DNA of 64,000 nt from Pseudoduganella umbonata (GCF_014192225.1 NZ_JACHXS010000006.1:62001-126000), one strand, 5' to 3'. Numbered from the stretch's first letter, positions 37,891 through 51,336 are shown. Made by a program: numbers and translations. The notes: generated by a model from the letters alone, not told the origin.

Positions 37891-37955
37891 CGTTGCAACT
37901 GCGCGTTGCAACTGCGCGTTGCAACTGCGCTCTACAACTGCGCGTTACAACTGCG
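37891..37955. repeat. Five tandem 13-bp repeats upstream of the methyltransferase gene
   Basis: CGTTGCAACTGCG occurs three times exactly (37891-37929), followed by CTCTACAACTGCG and CGTTACAACTGCG. The more diverged CTGGTCGGACTGCG copies continue to about 37980. GTTGCAAC within the unit is itself palindromic. Confidence 0.9.
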
Positions 37956-37985
37956 CTGGTCGGACTGCGTGGTCGGACTGTAAGG

Positions 37986-38912
37986 TCAGGCGGCGTCGCC
38001 TTTCGGTGGCGTGGTCGAGATGGTCAGCGGGATGTCGCCGGCGGACTTGACGATCGGCACGTCGGCCGGCCCGGCAGCCGGCGCCTCCGCGACGGGCTCG
38101 GCGGCCGGTTCGGTCGGTACCTTGATCGGCATCTGGGTCTTGTCGGTTGCCGGTCCGAACGGAGATTCCGTGCCGGATTCGACCTGGTAAGCCTTCACGG
38201 GCGACGGCGGCGCATACGTGTCGAGCGACTGCGTGTTCTTGACGAGCTGCATCAGCCGCACCGACAGGTTGCCCAGGATGCCGCCGTTGTCGCCATCCTT
38301 CACGTCGCCGGAAACCTGCTTGTCCATCAGCTTGAACAGGTCGCCCAGGCTGCCCGGCCAGTCGATCTCGGGGAATTCAAAGGTCGGCAAGCCCTTCGCC
38401 GCGTCCTGTTCCGCCGGCCTGGCCTGCTCGCTACCGGCGAACCCGGCGGTCATCGACGCCTCGTACTGCACTTCCACTTCGAAATCGTACTTGCTGCCGT
38501 CGGCCAGCGTGATCGTGCCCTTGCCGAGGAAGTGCGAGCTCTCGTTCAGGCTGAACGCGGAGGCCTTGCTCACGCCTTCGGCGCCCTCGCTGCGCAGCGT
38601 GCCGGCGGCGAAGGTCGACGACGTGTCGAGCGACACGGAATCGAATGCGATCGTCGCGCCTTTCGCGCTGTCGCCCAGCAACTGCTGGGCAAACTTGCCC
38701 AGGAAATTCTGCGCCAGGTCGATCGTGTCGTTGCCGAGCGCATCGATGCGCTGCTGCAGGTCGACCGCGCCGGACGACAGGGCGACATTGCTGCTGGCCT
38801 TGCCGGCCGCCGTCTGCGCTACGGCACTGTTGCCGCGCGCCGGCTGCTGGGTCGAGCCGGCGAGGGCGGAGTTCTGGTACTGGCGGGTGCCGAGTGGAGA
38901 GAGCGACGACAT
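37986..38912 (-). CDS. Unknown 308-residue soluble protein
   Basis: No recognised domain. The N-terminal 50 residues are rich in Ser, Gln, Ala and Gly without a signal peptide. A central region (about 50-180) has alternating helix and beta, with DLAQNFLGKFAQQLLGD and GKGTITLADGSKYDFEVEVQYE. The C-terminal 80 residues are Pro/Ala/Glu-rich and probably disordered. It might be a cytoplasmic or type III-secreted/flagellar-associated protein, as such low-complexity ends occur there, but I have no motif for that. Codon use looks like that of its neighbours. Confidence 0.7.
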   Translation of the reverse strand: MSSLSPLGTRQYQNSALAGSTQQPARGNSAVAQTAAGKASSNVALSSGAVDLQQRIDALGNDTIDLAQNFLGKFAQQLLGDSAKGATIAFDSVSLDTSSTFAAGTLRSEGAEGVSKASAFSLNESSHFLGKGTITLADGSKYDFEVEVQYEASMTAGFAGSEQARPAEQDAAKGLPTFEFPEIDWPGSLGDLFKLMDKQVSGDVKDGDNGGILGNLSVRLMQLVKNTQSLDTYAPPSPVKAYQVESGTESPFGPATDKTQMPIKVPTEPAAEPVAEAPAAGPADVPIVKSAGDIPLTISTTPPKGDAA

Positions 38913-38972
38913 GGCTGGCCTCTTTTGACGATATCCCTCTACATCGGCATGTGCGCCGATTACTTGAGGAAA

Positions 38973-39182
38973 TCAGTGATGATGGGTCCACAGGCCGTTC
39001 GAGGCCAGGTATGCCTGCACGGCATCCGGCTGCCCCACGGCGTGCAGCTTCACTTCGCCGCAGGAGCACACGCCGGAATACGGCGTGATGTGCGAGCAGG
39101 CGGATACTTTCTGGACGGTCACTTTGACCGCCTTGGCGCATTTCGCGCACTTGAACGTCAGGGTACGTGGTGCTTTGAACAT
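38973..39182 (-). CDS. Small zinc-ribbon-like protein
   Basis: 69 residues: MFKAPRTLTFKCAKCAKAVK at the start, then a further Cys in VSACSH and VCSCGEVKLHAVG. The pairs CAKC and CSCG could form a zinc ribbon. The C-terminus ends in HHH. No family recognised. It is 36 bp downstream of sbcC on the same strand. Confidence 0.65.
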   Translation of the reverse strand: MFKAPRTLTFKCAKCAKAVKVTVQKVSACSHITPYSGVCSCGEVKLHAVGQPDAVQAYLASNGLWTHHH

Positions 39183-39218
39183 GTTTTCAGGAACGGGAAA
39201 CGTTAAGCCGCCATTCTA

Positions 39219-42997
<3,779 letters not shown>

Positions 42998-43001
<4 letters not shown>

Positions 43002-44227
43002 CGTGCCGGCTCCGCCAGCAGCAGCTCGGCAAAGGCGGCCATCTGGTCGTCCGGCGCGTCATTGCCGAATTTTTGCCGGTACAGCCGCGAGAACACGTCG
43101 GCCGGCTGCAGTTGCGCCAGCTGGTCCAGCGACACCGCCGCCTCGTCGAGCGAGCCGCGCCGCCCGCTGCTGGTCTCGATCTTCGCCAGCCGCACATGCT
43201 TGCCTTCCAGCGCCGCCTCGATGCGGGCGCGCAGGCCGGGCTCGGGGGCATCGAGGCGCACCCGCACTTCCAGGTAGGGCTGGGCATAGGCCGGGGCCAG
43301 CGGGAAGTCGAGCGCTTCCAGTTCGTCGAGCACCTGTTCGAGCGGCGCGGGCCTGGTCGGCACGCGCAGCAGGTGCACGGCGCGCGGCACCGGCACCGGC
43401 ACGGTCTCGCGCAACGCATCGCCGTCCAGGTCGATGCGCAGCACCTGGTGCTGGTAGTGCACTTCCGAGAACGACAGCGGCAGCGGGCTGCCGCAATAGC
43501 GGATGTGGGCATGGCGGCCGATCTGCTGGGCCAGGTGCAGGTGACCCAGCGCCGCGTACGCGATCGACGGGCCGAAGATCCCGGCCGGCAGCATCTCGGT
43601 GCCGCCGATGACGATGCGGCGTTCCGAGTCGGCCGACATCTGGCCATCGACCATGTGGCAGTGGCCCATCGCCACGATGGCCTGGCCGGGCTGGCGCAGC
43701 GTTTCGGCATGGGCCAGCGCCAGCCGGTACAGTTCGGCGATGCCGGCCAGGTAGGCGTCGCCGCCGCCTTCCACGCGCGGCACGTCGGACGGCCGCAGGA
43801 ACGGTACCGCCAGGCACCACGCGGCCACCGCGCCGTCGCGGTTGGTCAGCGGATGCACCATGCGCGCCACGTCGACCGCGCCGTCCGCGTCGCGCTCGAC
43901 ATTGCCGACCACGCGCGTGCCCAGTTCCTCGAGCAGCGGGCCGGGGGCGTCGATGCGGCCCGGCGAATCGTGGTTGCCGGCCACCAGCATGATGTCGAGG
44001 CCGGGCGCCGCGGCCCTGGCCTGCCGCAGGAAGCGGTACAGCTGGCGCTGCGACGCGGCGGAAGGGTTGGCGTTGTCGAACACGTCGCCGGCGATCAGCA
44101 GCGCGTCCGCCTGTTCGGCAACGATGGTTTCCAGCAGCCAGTCGAGGAAGCACTGGTGTTCGTAATGCCGGTCGAAATTGTGGAGTGACTGGCCCAGGTG
44201 CCAGTCGGAGGTGTGCAGCAGGCGCAT
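42998..44227 (-). CDS. sbcD: Exonuclease subunit SbcD (Mre11-like)
   Basis: 409-residue metallophosphoesterase, the nuclease partner of SbcC. Family motifs: HTSDWHLGQ near the start (first metal-binding His and Asp), LIAGDVFDNANPS, MLVAGNHDSPGR, and later GHCHMVDG and YAALGHLHLAQ. The C-terminal capping domain completes the usual length. I chose ATG 44227 because MRLLHTSDWHLGQ is the universal family start. It precedes sbcC on the minus strand. Confidence 0.96.
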
Positions 44228-44345
44228 GAATTGACGGAACGTACCAGTCGGGAGCGGAGCCCGATGGAGGGCAGGCCGGAAGCGCGACAGTGTAGCGCAT
44301 CGCGGCCCTGGCGGGTAGCGCCCGCGGGACGGCGTGTGTGGCGGG

Positions 44346-45083
44346 TCAGCCGGCCTTCGTCCGCCGCCGCGCCGCGCCGGCCAGCAGTGCCAGGCCGGCA
44401 CCGAGCATCGCATACGTGGCCGGTTCCGGCACGGCCACGGCCAGGTGGTAGTCGAACCGCTGGGCCAGGCCGGTACCGTCGCCCAGCAGGCGCAGCGTGT
44501 CGTCCGGCATCGATCGCCAGTTGAAGACCGAAAAACCCTTCGTCAGCGGGTCCGCATAGTAGGCGGTGGCCGGTTCCAATACCGACCCGATGGCGAATTG
44601 ATCGGCGCCGAGGAACACGTACTGCTGGATGGTTGCCAGGTCGCCGAACGTCGAGGGATCGAAACTGATGCTCTGGTAGAAGCGCTTCGTCGTGCGGCCG
44701 GTGCCGTCCGTGTCGGACAGGATATGCGAGCTGACCTGGCCGGTCGCGTCCAGCGTGTACAGCTGCCCGTCCAGCTGCAGCGAGATCTGCAGCGTCGCAT
44801 CGGTGGCCTGCATCCAGTTGTTGTCCGCGCTGGCGAGGACGTCGGCACTGTCGAACACACTCGTCACCGTCAGGTCGAAGGCCCGGCTGCCGACGATATC
44901 GGCCTGCGGGAACAGTCCGGGAAGGTTGAATGCCGCGGTCGAACCCGCGGTATGGGTCGTGACGGTATAGATGTCCGCCATTGCCGGAGCACCGGCCAGC
45001 GCGACGAGCAGGGCCGCGGTGCCGCGCAGTGCCGCCGGCATGCGGCGCCGCGGCAGCGGAAGGTTATCGGGAAAAGCGTTCAT
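44346..45083 (-). CDS. PEP-CTERM sorting domain protein
   Basis: 245-residue exported protein: a basic N-terminal signal (LRGTAALLVALAGAPAMA), a mature domain of about 190 residues rich in Asp, Thr and Ser, and a C-terminal VPEPATYAMLGAGLALLAG followed by AARRRTKAG. The tripartite VPEP, membrane helix and Arg cluster is recognised by the EpsH/XrtA exosortase in bacteria that make extracellular polysaccharide. AGGAG precedes ATG 45083. The mature domain is unknown and no exosortase gene is in the window. Confidence 0.9.
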   Translation of the reverse strand: MNAFPDNLPLPRRRMPAALRGTAALLVALAGAPAMADIYTVTTHTAGSTAAFNLPGLFPQADIVGSRAFDLTVTSVFDSADVLASADNNWMQATDATLQISLQLDGQLYTLDATGQVSSHILSDTDGTGRTTKRFYQSISFDPSTFGDLATIQQYVFLGADQFAIGSVLEPATAYYADPLTKGFSVFNWRSMPDDTLRLLGDGTGLAQRFDYHLAVAVPEPATYAMLGAGLALLAGAARRRTKAG

Positions 45084-45215
45084 CGTCGACTCCTGGGGTT
45101 CTGGCCGCATGCGGCAATCACCGGGAGTGTACAAAGATGAGCATTACCGCGGCGCACTGTTAAGGCCGCTTCGGGAGGCCTCTTTCAAGGCGCCAGCCCG
45201 CTTCTCATGCCGCCC

Positions 45216-47558
45216 TCATGCCGCCACATCCGGTTGCAGCCCCGCCAGCGTGCCGCCGGTGCGGAAAGTATTGCGCCCGGCCTGCTTGGCTTCGTACAGC
45301 AGCAGGTCGGCGCGCGCCAGCAGGCCGGCCGCATCGAGATCGCCACCGCGGTAGAACGCGACGCCGATACTGGTCGAGATGTCGGCCCGCACGCCATCGA
45401 GGTCGAACGGCGCGGCCACCGCGGCCACCAGCTTGGCGGCGCTGCGCTCGGCATCCTCGCAGCGGTGCAGGCGCTCGAGGATGACGGTGAACTCGTCGCC
45501 GCCCAGCCGCGCCACCATGTCGGTGTCGCGCAGTGCATGGGTCAGGCGGCCGGCAAACGCCTTCAGCAGCGCATCGCCCACCGCGTGGCCGTAGGTGTCG
45601 TTGACGGGCTTGAAGCGGTCGATGTCCAGGTACATCACGGCCATCAGGGAATCGTGCGCGCGGCTGTATGCCATGGCGGCGTCCAGCCGGTCCATGAAGC
45701 CGGCGCGATTCGTCAGGCCCGTCAGCGCGTCGATGGTGGACAGGCGCAGCAGGTGCTGCTTCTCGCGCCGCCGCGCGGTGACGTCCGTGCGCACCACGTG
45801 GAAGCCGACGACCGCCCGGTGCTCCTCGTCCCATTGGGGAATGTAGTGGACCTCGAAGCTGCGCTGGGTGCCGTCCGGCCGGGGATCCTCGTCTTCCTCG
45901 AACGTGACGGCCTCGCCGGCCAGCGCGCGCCGCACCCATGGCTGCAGCTGCGCATAGCGCGGTTCGCCGATGACATCGCGGGCGTGCCGGCCGATGGCCT
46001 GCACGCCCATGCGCGTGAATTCCTGTTCGTAGACCAGGTTCTGGAAGCGGTACACCTGGTCGTCGTCGACGTAGGCGATCATCGCCGGCATCATGTCGGC
46101 CAGCGTGCGCAGGCGCGCCTGCTGCTGCCGGCTTGCCAGCTCGGCCTGCTTGCGGGCCGTGATGTCGCGCGTGGTGACGGCCACGCCGTCGTCGATCGCC
46201 ACGATCTGGTGCTGCAGCCAGCGCGGCGTGCCGGTACGGGTTTCGAATTCCTCTTCCAGCGGCTGGCCCGTGTCGAGCACGCGGCGGTACTTGTCCAGGA
46301 AGCCTTCGGCGCGCCATGACGGCACCAGCACGCCGATGCGGCGGCCCAGCAGCTCGGCGCGCGCATGGCCCAGGATCGCGGCGCCCCGTTCGTTGACATC
46401 GACCAGGATGAAGTCGCCGCCGCACGCGTCGCGGCACGCCTTCAGCAAAAACACCGCATCGAGGCTGGCATCGGCGGCGGCGCGCAACTGGCGCTGCGCC
46501 TCATGCGCCGCCAGCGTGCTGTCGCGCAGGCGGCGCGCCTGCTGCCGCAGCGCGGCCACGAAGGCCAGCACGACGGCGGAGGCCACGGCGGCGGCGGAGA
46601 TGTACATCGTGCGGCGCCGTTCGAAGCGGGCCAGCGCATGCGTTTTCGCCTGGCCGACCACCGCCGTCAGCGCGTAGCGGGGCATGTCGCGGAACGCATA
46701 GACGCGTTCGATGCCGTCCACCGGCTGGCGCGCTACCGCTTCCTCGGAATCGGCGGCCCCGCCGTGGCGCACCGCGGCGAATGCCAGGGTGCCGTCGTTG
46801 AACACGCGATCGTCGACGCGGCTGGTGGACAGGCCGGTGTCGCGGCTCAGCAGGCCGACATAGCCGCCCGGTCCCGCTTCCACGCGGTCATAGTCGTCGA
46901 CGAACAGTGCCGGGTCGACCAGGATCACGATGGCACCGGCGAAGCGGCCGCCGGCGCCATCCAGCCGGCGGGCGATGCGGATGCGCCATTCATGCGAGGG
47001 GGCGATGGCCGGGTTGGAAAACTGCGCCATGTCGCCGTGCGACCCGGCCAGCGCACGGAACCAGCCGGCGGCTCCCGCCTCGGCGGCGAAACTACCCTGC
47101 ACGCTGTCGGCCAGCCGGCCGTCGGGTCCGTACAGCGCCACCGGCAGCGTCAGCCGGGGCGGCAGCAGCGATGCCAGCATGCCGTTTTTCCGCGCGAACT
47201 CCGGCAGGCGCAGCGCCCCATCCGTTTCCTCGAACTTCAGCTTGAACAGCTGTGTCGCATGATCGACCTGGCGCAGCAGGAAGCCGGTGTTCTCGGCCAG
47301 CGTGCGCGCCTGCGCATGGCTCTGCAGCAGCGCTTCGTGGCGCGCCGCGGCGCGTTCCTGCCGCACCTGCCCGTACACCGCCGCCCACATCGCCGCCAGC
47401 ACCACGGCCGCGAAGGCCGGCAGCAGCATTGCCCGGTACAGCCTGCGCCATGCGCTCGTTCCATCCGTCCCCACCGGCTCTCCGCTGATTGATTGGCTGA
47501 ACGTATTCTGCCCGGAATCGTCCCGGCCGGCAGGAACGGTGCGGCCGGGTGCCGACAT
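45216..47558 (-). CDS. Membrane diguanylate cyclase with sensor and PAS domains
   Basis: 780 residues. TM1 at about 45-65 and TM2 at about 310-330 enclose a periplasmic double-Cache-type sensor domain of about 240 residues. Two or three PAS domains follow (about 340-600, including DFILVDVNERGAAILGHARAEL and MIAYVDDDQVYRFQNLVYEQEF). The C-terminal GGDEF domain has the intact active site RLGGDEFTVILE, and the inhibitory I-site RDTD lies five residues before it, so c-di-GMP product feedback is likely. No EAL domain. The start ATG 47558 has AAGGG too close for a normal ribosome binding site, so the exact start is unsure. Confidence 0.9.
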   Translation of the reverse strand: MSAPGRTVPAGRDDSGQNTFSQSISGEPVGTDGTSAWRRLYRAMLLPAFAAVVLAAMWAAVYGQVRQERAAARHEALLQSHAQARTLAENTGFLLRQVDHATQLFKLKFEETDGALRLPEFARKNGMLASLLPPRLTLPVALYGPDGRLADSVQGSFAAEAGAAGWFRALAGSHGDMAQFSNPAIAPSHEWRIRIARRLDGAGGRFAGAIVILVDPALFVDDYDRVEAGPGGYVGLLSRDTGLSTSRVDDRVFNDGTLAFAAVRHGGAADSEEAVARQPVDGIERVYAFRDMPRYALTAVVGQAKTHALARFERRRTMYISAAAVASAVVLAFVAALRQQARRLRDSTLAAHEAQRQLRAAADASLDAVFLLKACRDACGGDFILVDVNERGAAILGHARAELLGRRIGVLVPSWRAEGFLDKYRRVLDTGQPLEEEFETRTGTPRWLQHQIVAIDDGVAVTTRDITARKQAELASRQQQARLRTLADMMPAMIAYVDDDQVYRFQNLVYEQEFTRMGVQAIGRHARDVIGEPRYAQLQPWVRRALAGEAVTFEEDEDPRPDGTQRSFEVHYIPQWDEEHRAVVGFHVVRTDVTARRREKQHLLRLSTIDALTGLTNRAGFMDRLDAAMAYSRAHDSLMAVMYLDIDRFKPVNDTYGHAVGDALLKAFAGRLTHALRDTDMVARLGGDEFTVILERLHRCEDAERSAAKLVAAVAAPFDLDGVRADISTSIGVAFYRGGDLDAAGLLARADLLLYEAKQAGRNTFRTGGTLAGLQPDVAA

Positions 47559-47661
47559 CCCTTAGAATGACTCGCCTTGCCACTGGAACGATCGCCTTGA
47601 CAGACTTGAACCTCATGTTGCCGCAAAGGATGTGCCGCCCGACGGTTTTGGAGCGCGGCGC

Positions 47662-48654
47662 ATGAACGCGGTCCACGCCATGCTGCCGCCGGCACCGGAA
47701 CGCATCGTCGGCGCCGATGGCCGGCCCGTGCTGGGCCGCCACGCCGGCATCCTGCGCGGCTGCGACTGGGAGCGGCTGGCGCCGCCGCTTGCCCGCAGCG
47801 CGCTGTGGCGCCGGCTGCATCACAAGCGCTGGCATTACGTGGCGCTAGCCAGCGAAGGCATGTTCTGCGCCGTCGCCATCGTCGACCTGGGCTGGATGAC
47901 CACCTGTTTCGCGTACGCCTTCGAACGCGGCGACGGCGACATGCTGGCCAATTTCTCGCAGGACGGCTTGCCGGGCCGCCTGTCGGCCACCCTGGCCGCC
48001 GATGCGCGCGGCACCAGCACGTTCGCGCGCCGCGGCGTGTCCATCGACCTGGGGCCGTCCGGGCTGTCGCTGCGCAGCCCGTGGCTGGAAATCGACGCCA
48101 GCTTCGGCACGGCGCCCGCGCCGGCGCTGGTAGCCGCCGCCCTGGTCGACGGCGGCGCCGTGCATGCCACCCAGAAGACCGGCGGCCTGCCGCTGGAAGG
48201 CGAAGTGCGCACGTGGCGCGGCGAGTTTGCGCTGCACGGCGGCACCGCCAGCATCGATTATTCGAATGGCTTGCTGGCGCGGCAGACGGCCTGGCGCTGG
48301 GCCTCCGCCCATGGCGGCGGCATCGGGTTCAACCTGCAGGCCGGCTATTTCGGCGCCAATGAGAACGCATTGTGGCTGGATGGCGGCCTGTTCCCGCTGG
48401 GCCCGGCCCGCTTCATCCACGCCGCCGCCGATCCCATGGAGCCATGGCGCGTGTTCACCGAGGACGACTGCCTCGACCTGGTGTTCACGCCGGTCGCGGC
48501 ACGCCACGAAAACCGCAACCTGCGCATCGCCGCCAGCCGCTACGTACAGCCGCTCGGCACGTTTTCCGGCTGGGTGCGCAGCACGCCCGATGCGCCGCAG
48601 CGGATGGTGAGCCACCTGGCCGGCGTCACCGAACAGCACTTCGCGCGCTGGTGA
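47662..48654 (+). CDS. DUF2804 family protein
   Basis: 330 residues without a signal peptide or membrane helix. Family hallmarks are WHYVALASEGMFCAVAIVDLG near the N-terminus, FDIDYSNG-like ASIDYSNGLLARQTAWRWAS, and GGIGFNLQAGYFGANENALWLDG. DUF2804 proteins are predicted to have a lipocalin-like beta fold and often act next to lipid or acyl-CoA genes; the biochemical role is not known. GGAG is nine bases before ATG 47662. The next gene begins 4 bp after its stop, so the two are probably coupled. Confidence 0.88.
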   Translation: MNAVHAMLPPAPERIVGADGRPVLGRHAGILRGCDWERLAPPLARSALWRRLHHKRWHYVALASEGMFCAVAIVDLGWMTTCFAYAFERGDGDMLANFSQDGLPGRLSATLAADARGTSTFARRGVSIDLGPSGLSLRSPWLEIDASFGTAPAPALVAAALVDGGAVHATQKTGGLPLEGEVRTWRGEFALHGGTASIDYSNGLLARQTAWRWASAHGGGIGFNLQAGYFGANENALWLDGGLFPLGPARFIHAAADPMEPWRVFTEDDCLDLVFTPVAARHENRNLRIAASRYVQPLGTFSGWVRSTPDAPQRMVSHLAGVTEQHFARW

Positions 48655-48658
48655 ACCC

Positions 48659-51124
48659 GTGAGCACCCGCCACCTGGACCGCCTGTTCGAACCGCGCTCG
48701 GTGGCGGTCATCGGCGCGTCGCGCAAGCCCGGGCGGATCGGCACCACGGTGCTCGACAACATGGCCGGCAGCGGCTTTGCCGGTGCGCTGTGGCCCGTCA
48801 ATCCAAAGTACGACACGCTGCTCGGCATTCCCTGCTACGCCAGGGTGGCGGCGCTGCCGGCCGCGCCGGACCTGGCCGTGATCTGCACGCCGCCGGAAAC
48901 GGTGCCGGGCCTGGTGGCCGAACTGGGGGCGCGCGGCACCCGCGCGGCAGTCGTGCTGACGGCGCTGCCGCCGCCACTGCGCGCGGCGATGCTGAAGGCG
49001 GCGCGGCCGCACCTGCTGCGCATCCTCGGCCCCGGCGGTATCGGCCTGATCGGCCCGGCGGCGGGCGTCAACGCCAGCGTCGCGCATACCGGGGCGCGGC
49101 CGGGCCGTACCGCGTTCGTGTCGCAGTCCGGCATGCTGATGACGGCCGTGCTGGACTGGGCGCAGCAGCACCAGATCGGGTTTTCGCGCGTGGTCTCGGT
49201 GGGCGAGGGCGGCGATGTCGACGTGGCCGACCTGCTCGACTGGCTGGCCGGCGATGCCGACACGCAGGCGATCGTGCTGCACATCGAAAGCGTGAGCGCG
49301 GCACGCAACGGCGCACGAAAATTCATGTCCGCCGCCCGTATCGCCGCGCGCGGCAAACCGGTGGTGGTACTGAAGTCGGGCCGCGGCGCGGAGCATCACG
49401 ACCGGGTGGTGGATGCGGCGATCCGGCGCGCCGGCATGCTGCGCGTGTATTCGTCTGCCGACCTGTTCGACGCGGTGCAGACGGTGGCGCGCGCCCGGCC
49501 GCTTTCGGGCGAACGGCTGGCCGTCGTCAGCAACGCGGCCAGCCTGGGCTTGCTGGCCACCGATGCGCTGGCATGGACCGGCGGCCAGCTGGCGCCGCTG
49601 TCGCCAGGCACGCTGCGCGCGCTGAAAGCCGTGGTGGTGGACGGCGTGGCGGCCGCCAACCCGCTCGACATCGGCACCCGCGCCGACACGGCCAGCCACG
49701 TGGTGGCCGTGCGCGCGCTGCTCGACGAGCCGCAGGCCGACGCGCTGCTGCTGGTGCACGTGCCGACGCCGGCGGCCGGCAGCAGCGACGTGGCCCGCGC
49801 GCTGGTGCCGCTGGTGCGCGCGGCCCGGCAGACCGTGCTGTCGTGCTGGCTGGGCGGCGACGAGGCGGCCGACGCCAGGGCCGTGTTTGCCGATGCCGGG
49901 CTGGCCACCTACGACACGCCGGAAAAGGCGGTGCGGGCGTTCCGGCAGATCGTTCAGTACCGCCGCAACCAGGCCTTGCTGATCGAAGTACCGGCCGGGG
50001 TGCCGGCCGCCGGCGAGCCGGAACGGTCGGCGGCACGGGCCATCGTCGCCGCCGCGCGGCAGGCCGGCCGGTCCGCGCTGGACGATGGCGAATGCGCCAG
50101 CGTGCTGGCGGCATATGGGGTGCAACCGGGCGTGCAATCGGGGGTGCAATCGGGGGTGCAATCGGATGGGGCGCGTGGACCGTCCGTAGGCGAAGCGGGC
50201 CTCGGCGACACGCCGCTGCTGCGCATCGCGGTGCACACTGACCCCGTGTTCGGCCCCGCGCTGGAGTTCGGGCTGGGTGGCGCCGCCGGGCGCGTGGCGC
50301 GCGACCGCGCCGCCGGCCTGCCGCCGCTGAACATGGTGCTGGCGCGCGACATCGTGGCGCGCACCCGCGCCGGCGCCGCGCTGGCCGGGGCGGACGCCGT
50401 CTGCCGCGCGCTGGTGCAGGTGGCGGACCTGGTGACCGACCTGGCCGAGGTGGCCGAACTGGAGCTCGATCCGGTTCGCCTGGTCGAGGCCGCGCCGGCC
50501 GATGGCGCACCGCCGGGCTGGGTGCTGGCAGCGCCGGCCGCCCGTATCGTGCTCGGCCCGCCACGGCCCGAAGCGGCGCTGGCGATCCGGCCGTACCCGC
50601 AGGCGCTGGCCGAAACAATCGACTGGCACGGTGCGCCACTGGTGCTGCGGCCGATCCGCCCGGAGGATGCGCCGGCCCACCTGCGGTTTTTCGCCGCGCT
50701 GGATCCGGAAGACGTACGGCTGCGCTTCTTTTCGGCGTTGCGGGAGTTGCCGCCGGCCCAGCTGGCACGGCTGACGCAGATCGACTACGACCGTGCGATG
50801 GCCTTCATCGCCACCCGGCCGGGCCCGGACGGTGCCGCCGAGACGCTGGGCGTGGTGCGGGCGGTCGCCGATCCGGACGAGCGGCGTGCCGAGTTCGCGA
50901 TCGCCGTGCGCTCCGACCTGAAGGGCAAGGGCCTCGGCGTAATTCTTTTCGGCAAGCTGGTCGATTACTTCCGCAGCCGTGGCACCGGCAGCCTGGCCGG
51001 CGACGCCCTGTCGGAAAACGTTGGAGTACAGAAACTGGTACGCCGTTTCGGCGGCACGGTGCAGCCGGGGAGCGAGCCCGGCACCGTGCTGCTGACCGTC
51101 CCATTGCATGGGAAGTCATCTTAG
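48659..51124 (+). CDS. Pat-like protein acetyltransferase with shortened acyl-CoA ligase part
   Basis: 821 residues, starting at GTG 48659. The N-terminal part (about 1-460) is the NDP-forming acyl-CoA synthetase module: CoA-binding Rossmann domain SVAVIGASRKPGRIG, then ILGPGGIGLIGP and FVSQSGMLMTAVLDWA. The C-terminal part (about 655-820) is a GNAT acetyltransferase (LRPIRPEDAPAHLRFFAAL, GKGLGVILFGKLVDYFRSRG). This layout is that of Pat, the lysine acetylase that inactivates acetyl-CoA synthetase. The ATP-grasp region between them lacks the usual KxxSxxxxHKSDVGGV stretch; there the protein has four GVQS/GVQP repeats from a 12-bp tandem. Typical Pat is about 880-900 residues, so about 65 are missing. 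Confidence 0.88.
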   Translation: MSTRHLDRLFEPRSVAVIGASRKPGRIGTTVLDNMAGSGFAGALWPVNPKYDTLLGIPCYARVAALPAAPDLAVICTPPETVPGLVAELGARGTRAAVVLTALPPPLRAAMLKAARPHLLRILGPGGIGLIGPAAGVNASVAHTGARPGRTAFVSQSGMLMTAVLDWAQQHQIGFSRVVSVGEGGDVDVADLLDWLAGDADTQAIVLHIESVSAARNGARKFMSAARIAARGKPVVVLKSGRGAEHHDRVVDAAIRRAGMLRVYSSADLFDAVQTVARARPLSGERLAVVSNAASLGLLATDALAWTGGQLAPLSPGTLRALKAVVVDGVAAANPLDIGTRADTASHVVAVRALLDEPQADALLLVHVPTPAAGSSDVARALVPLVRAARQTVLSCWLGGDEAADARAVFADAGLATYDTPEKAVRAFRQIVQYRRNQALLIEVPAGVPAAGEPERSAARAIVAAARQAGRSALDDGECASVLAAYGVQPGVQSGVQSGVQSDGARGPSVGEAGLGDTPLLRIAVHTDPVFGPALEFGLGGAAGRVARDRAAGLPPLNMVLARDIVARTRAGAALAGADAVCRALVQVADLVTDLAEVAELELDPVRLVEAAPADGAPPGWVLAAPAARIVLGPPRPEAALAIRPYPQALAETIDWHGAPLVLRPIRPEDAPAHLRFFAALDPEDVRLRFFSALRELPPAQLARLTQIDYDRAMAFIATRPGPDGAAETLGVVRAVADPDERRAEFAIAVRSDLKGKGLGVILFGKLVDYFRSRGTGSLAGDALSENVGVQKLVRRFGGTVQPGSEPGTVLLTVPLHGKSS
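50117..50164 (+). repeat. Four in-frame 12-bp repeats in the Pat-like gene
   Basis: GGGGTGCAACCG, GGCGTGCAATCG, GGGGTGCAATCG and GGGGTGCAATCG, encoding GVQP-GVQS-GVQS-GVQS at about residues 487-502, where the ATP-grasp subdomain should be. Confidence 0.95.
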
Positions 51125-51224
51125 TCCGCTCGGAAACTCCGCAGCCAACCTTGCGCTGCGTCAAAGTGTCCATGTCGCTCTTATTTACACTTTGATCTCC
51201 GCGATCTGTCGCGCTTTGGCATCA

Positions 51225-51314
51225 CCGTGACATGCGGGAGACGCCGTGACACACTTTTGCAGCACTGCCGTGCACATAATGTCGTAAAGCGCCGTGACAA
51301 AGAACGCTGTGACA
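51225..51314. promoter_or_regulatory. Four repeats of C(C/T)GTGACA upstream of the unknown gene
   Basis: CCGTGACA at 51225-51232, 51244-51251 and 51292-51299, and CTGTGACA at 51307-51314. Centre distances are 19, 48 and 15 bp, all on one strand, within 115 bp of the start at 51337. They might be binding sites of a regulator, or chance duplication. Confidence 0.35.
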
Positions 51315-51336
51315 ATAACTATTACAGGGAGACAGC

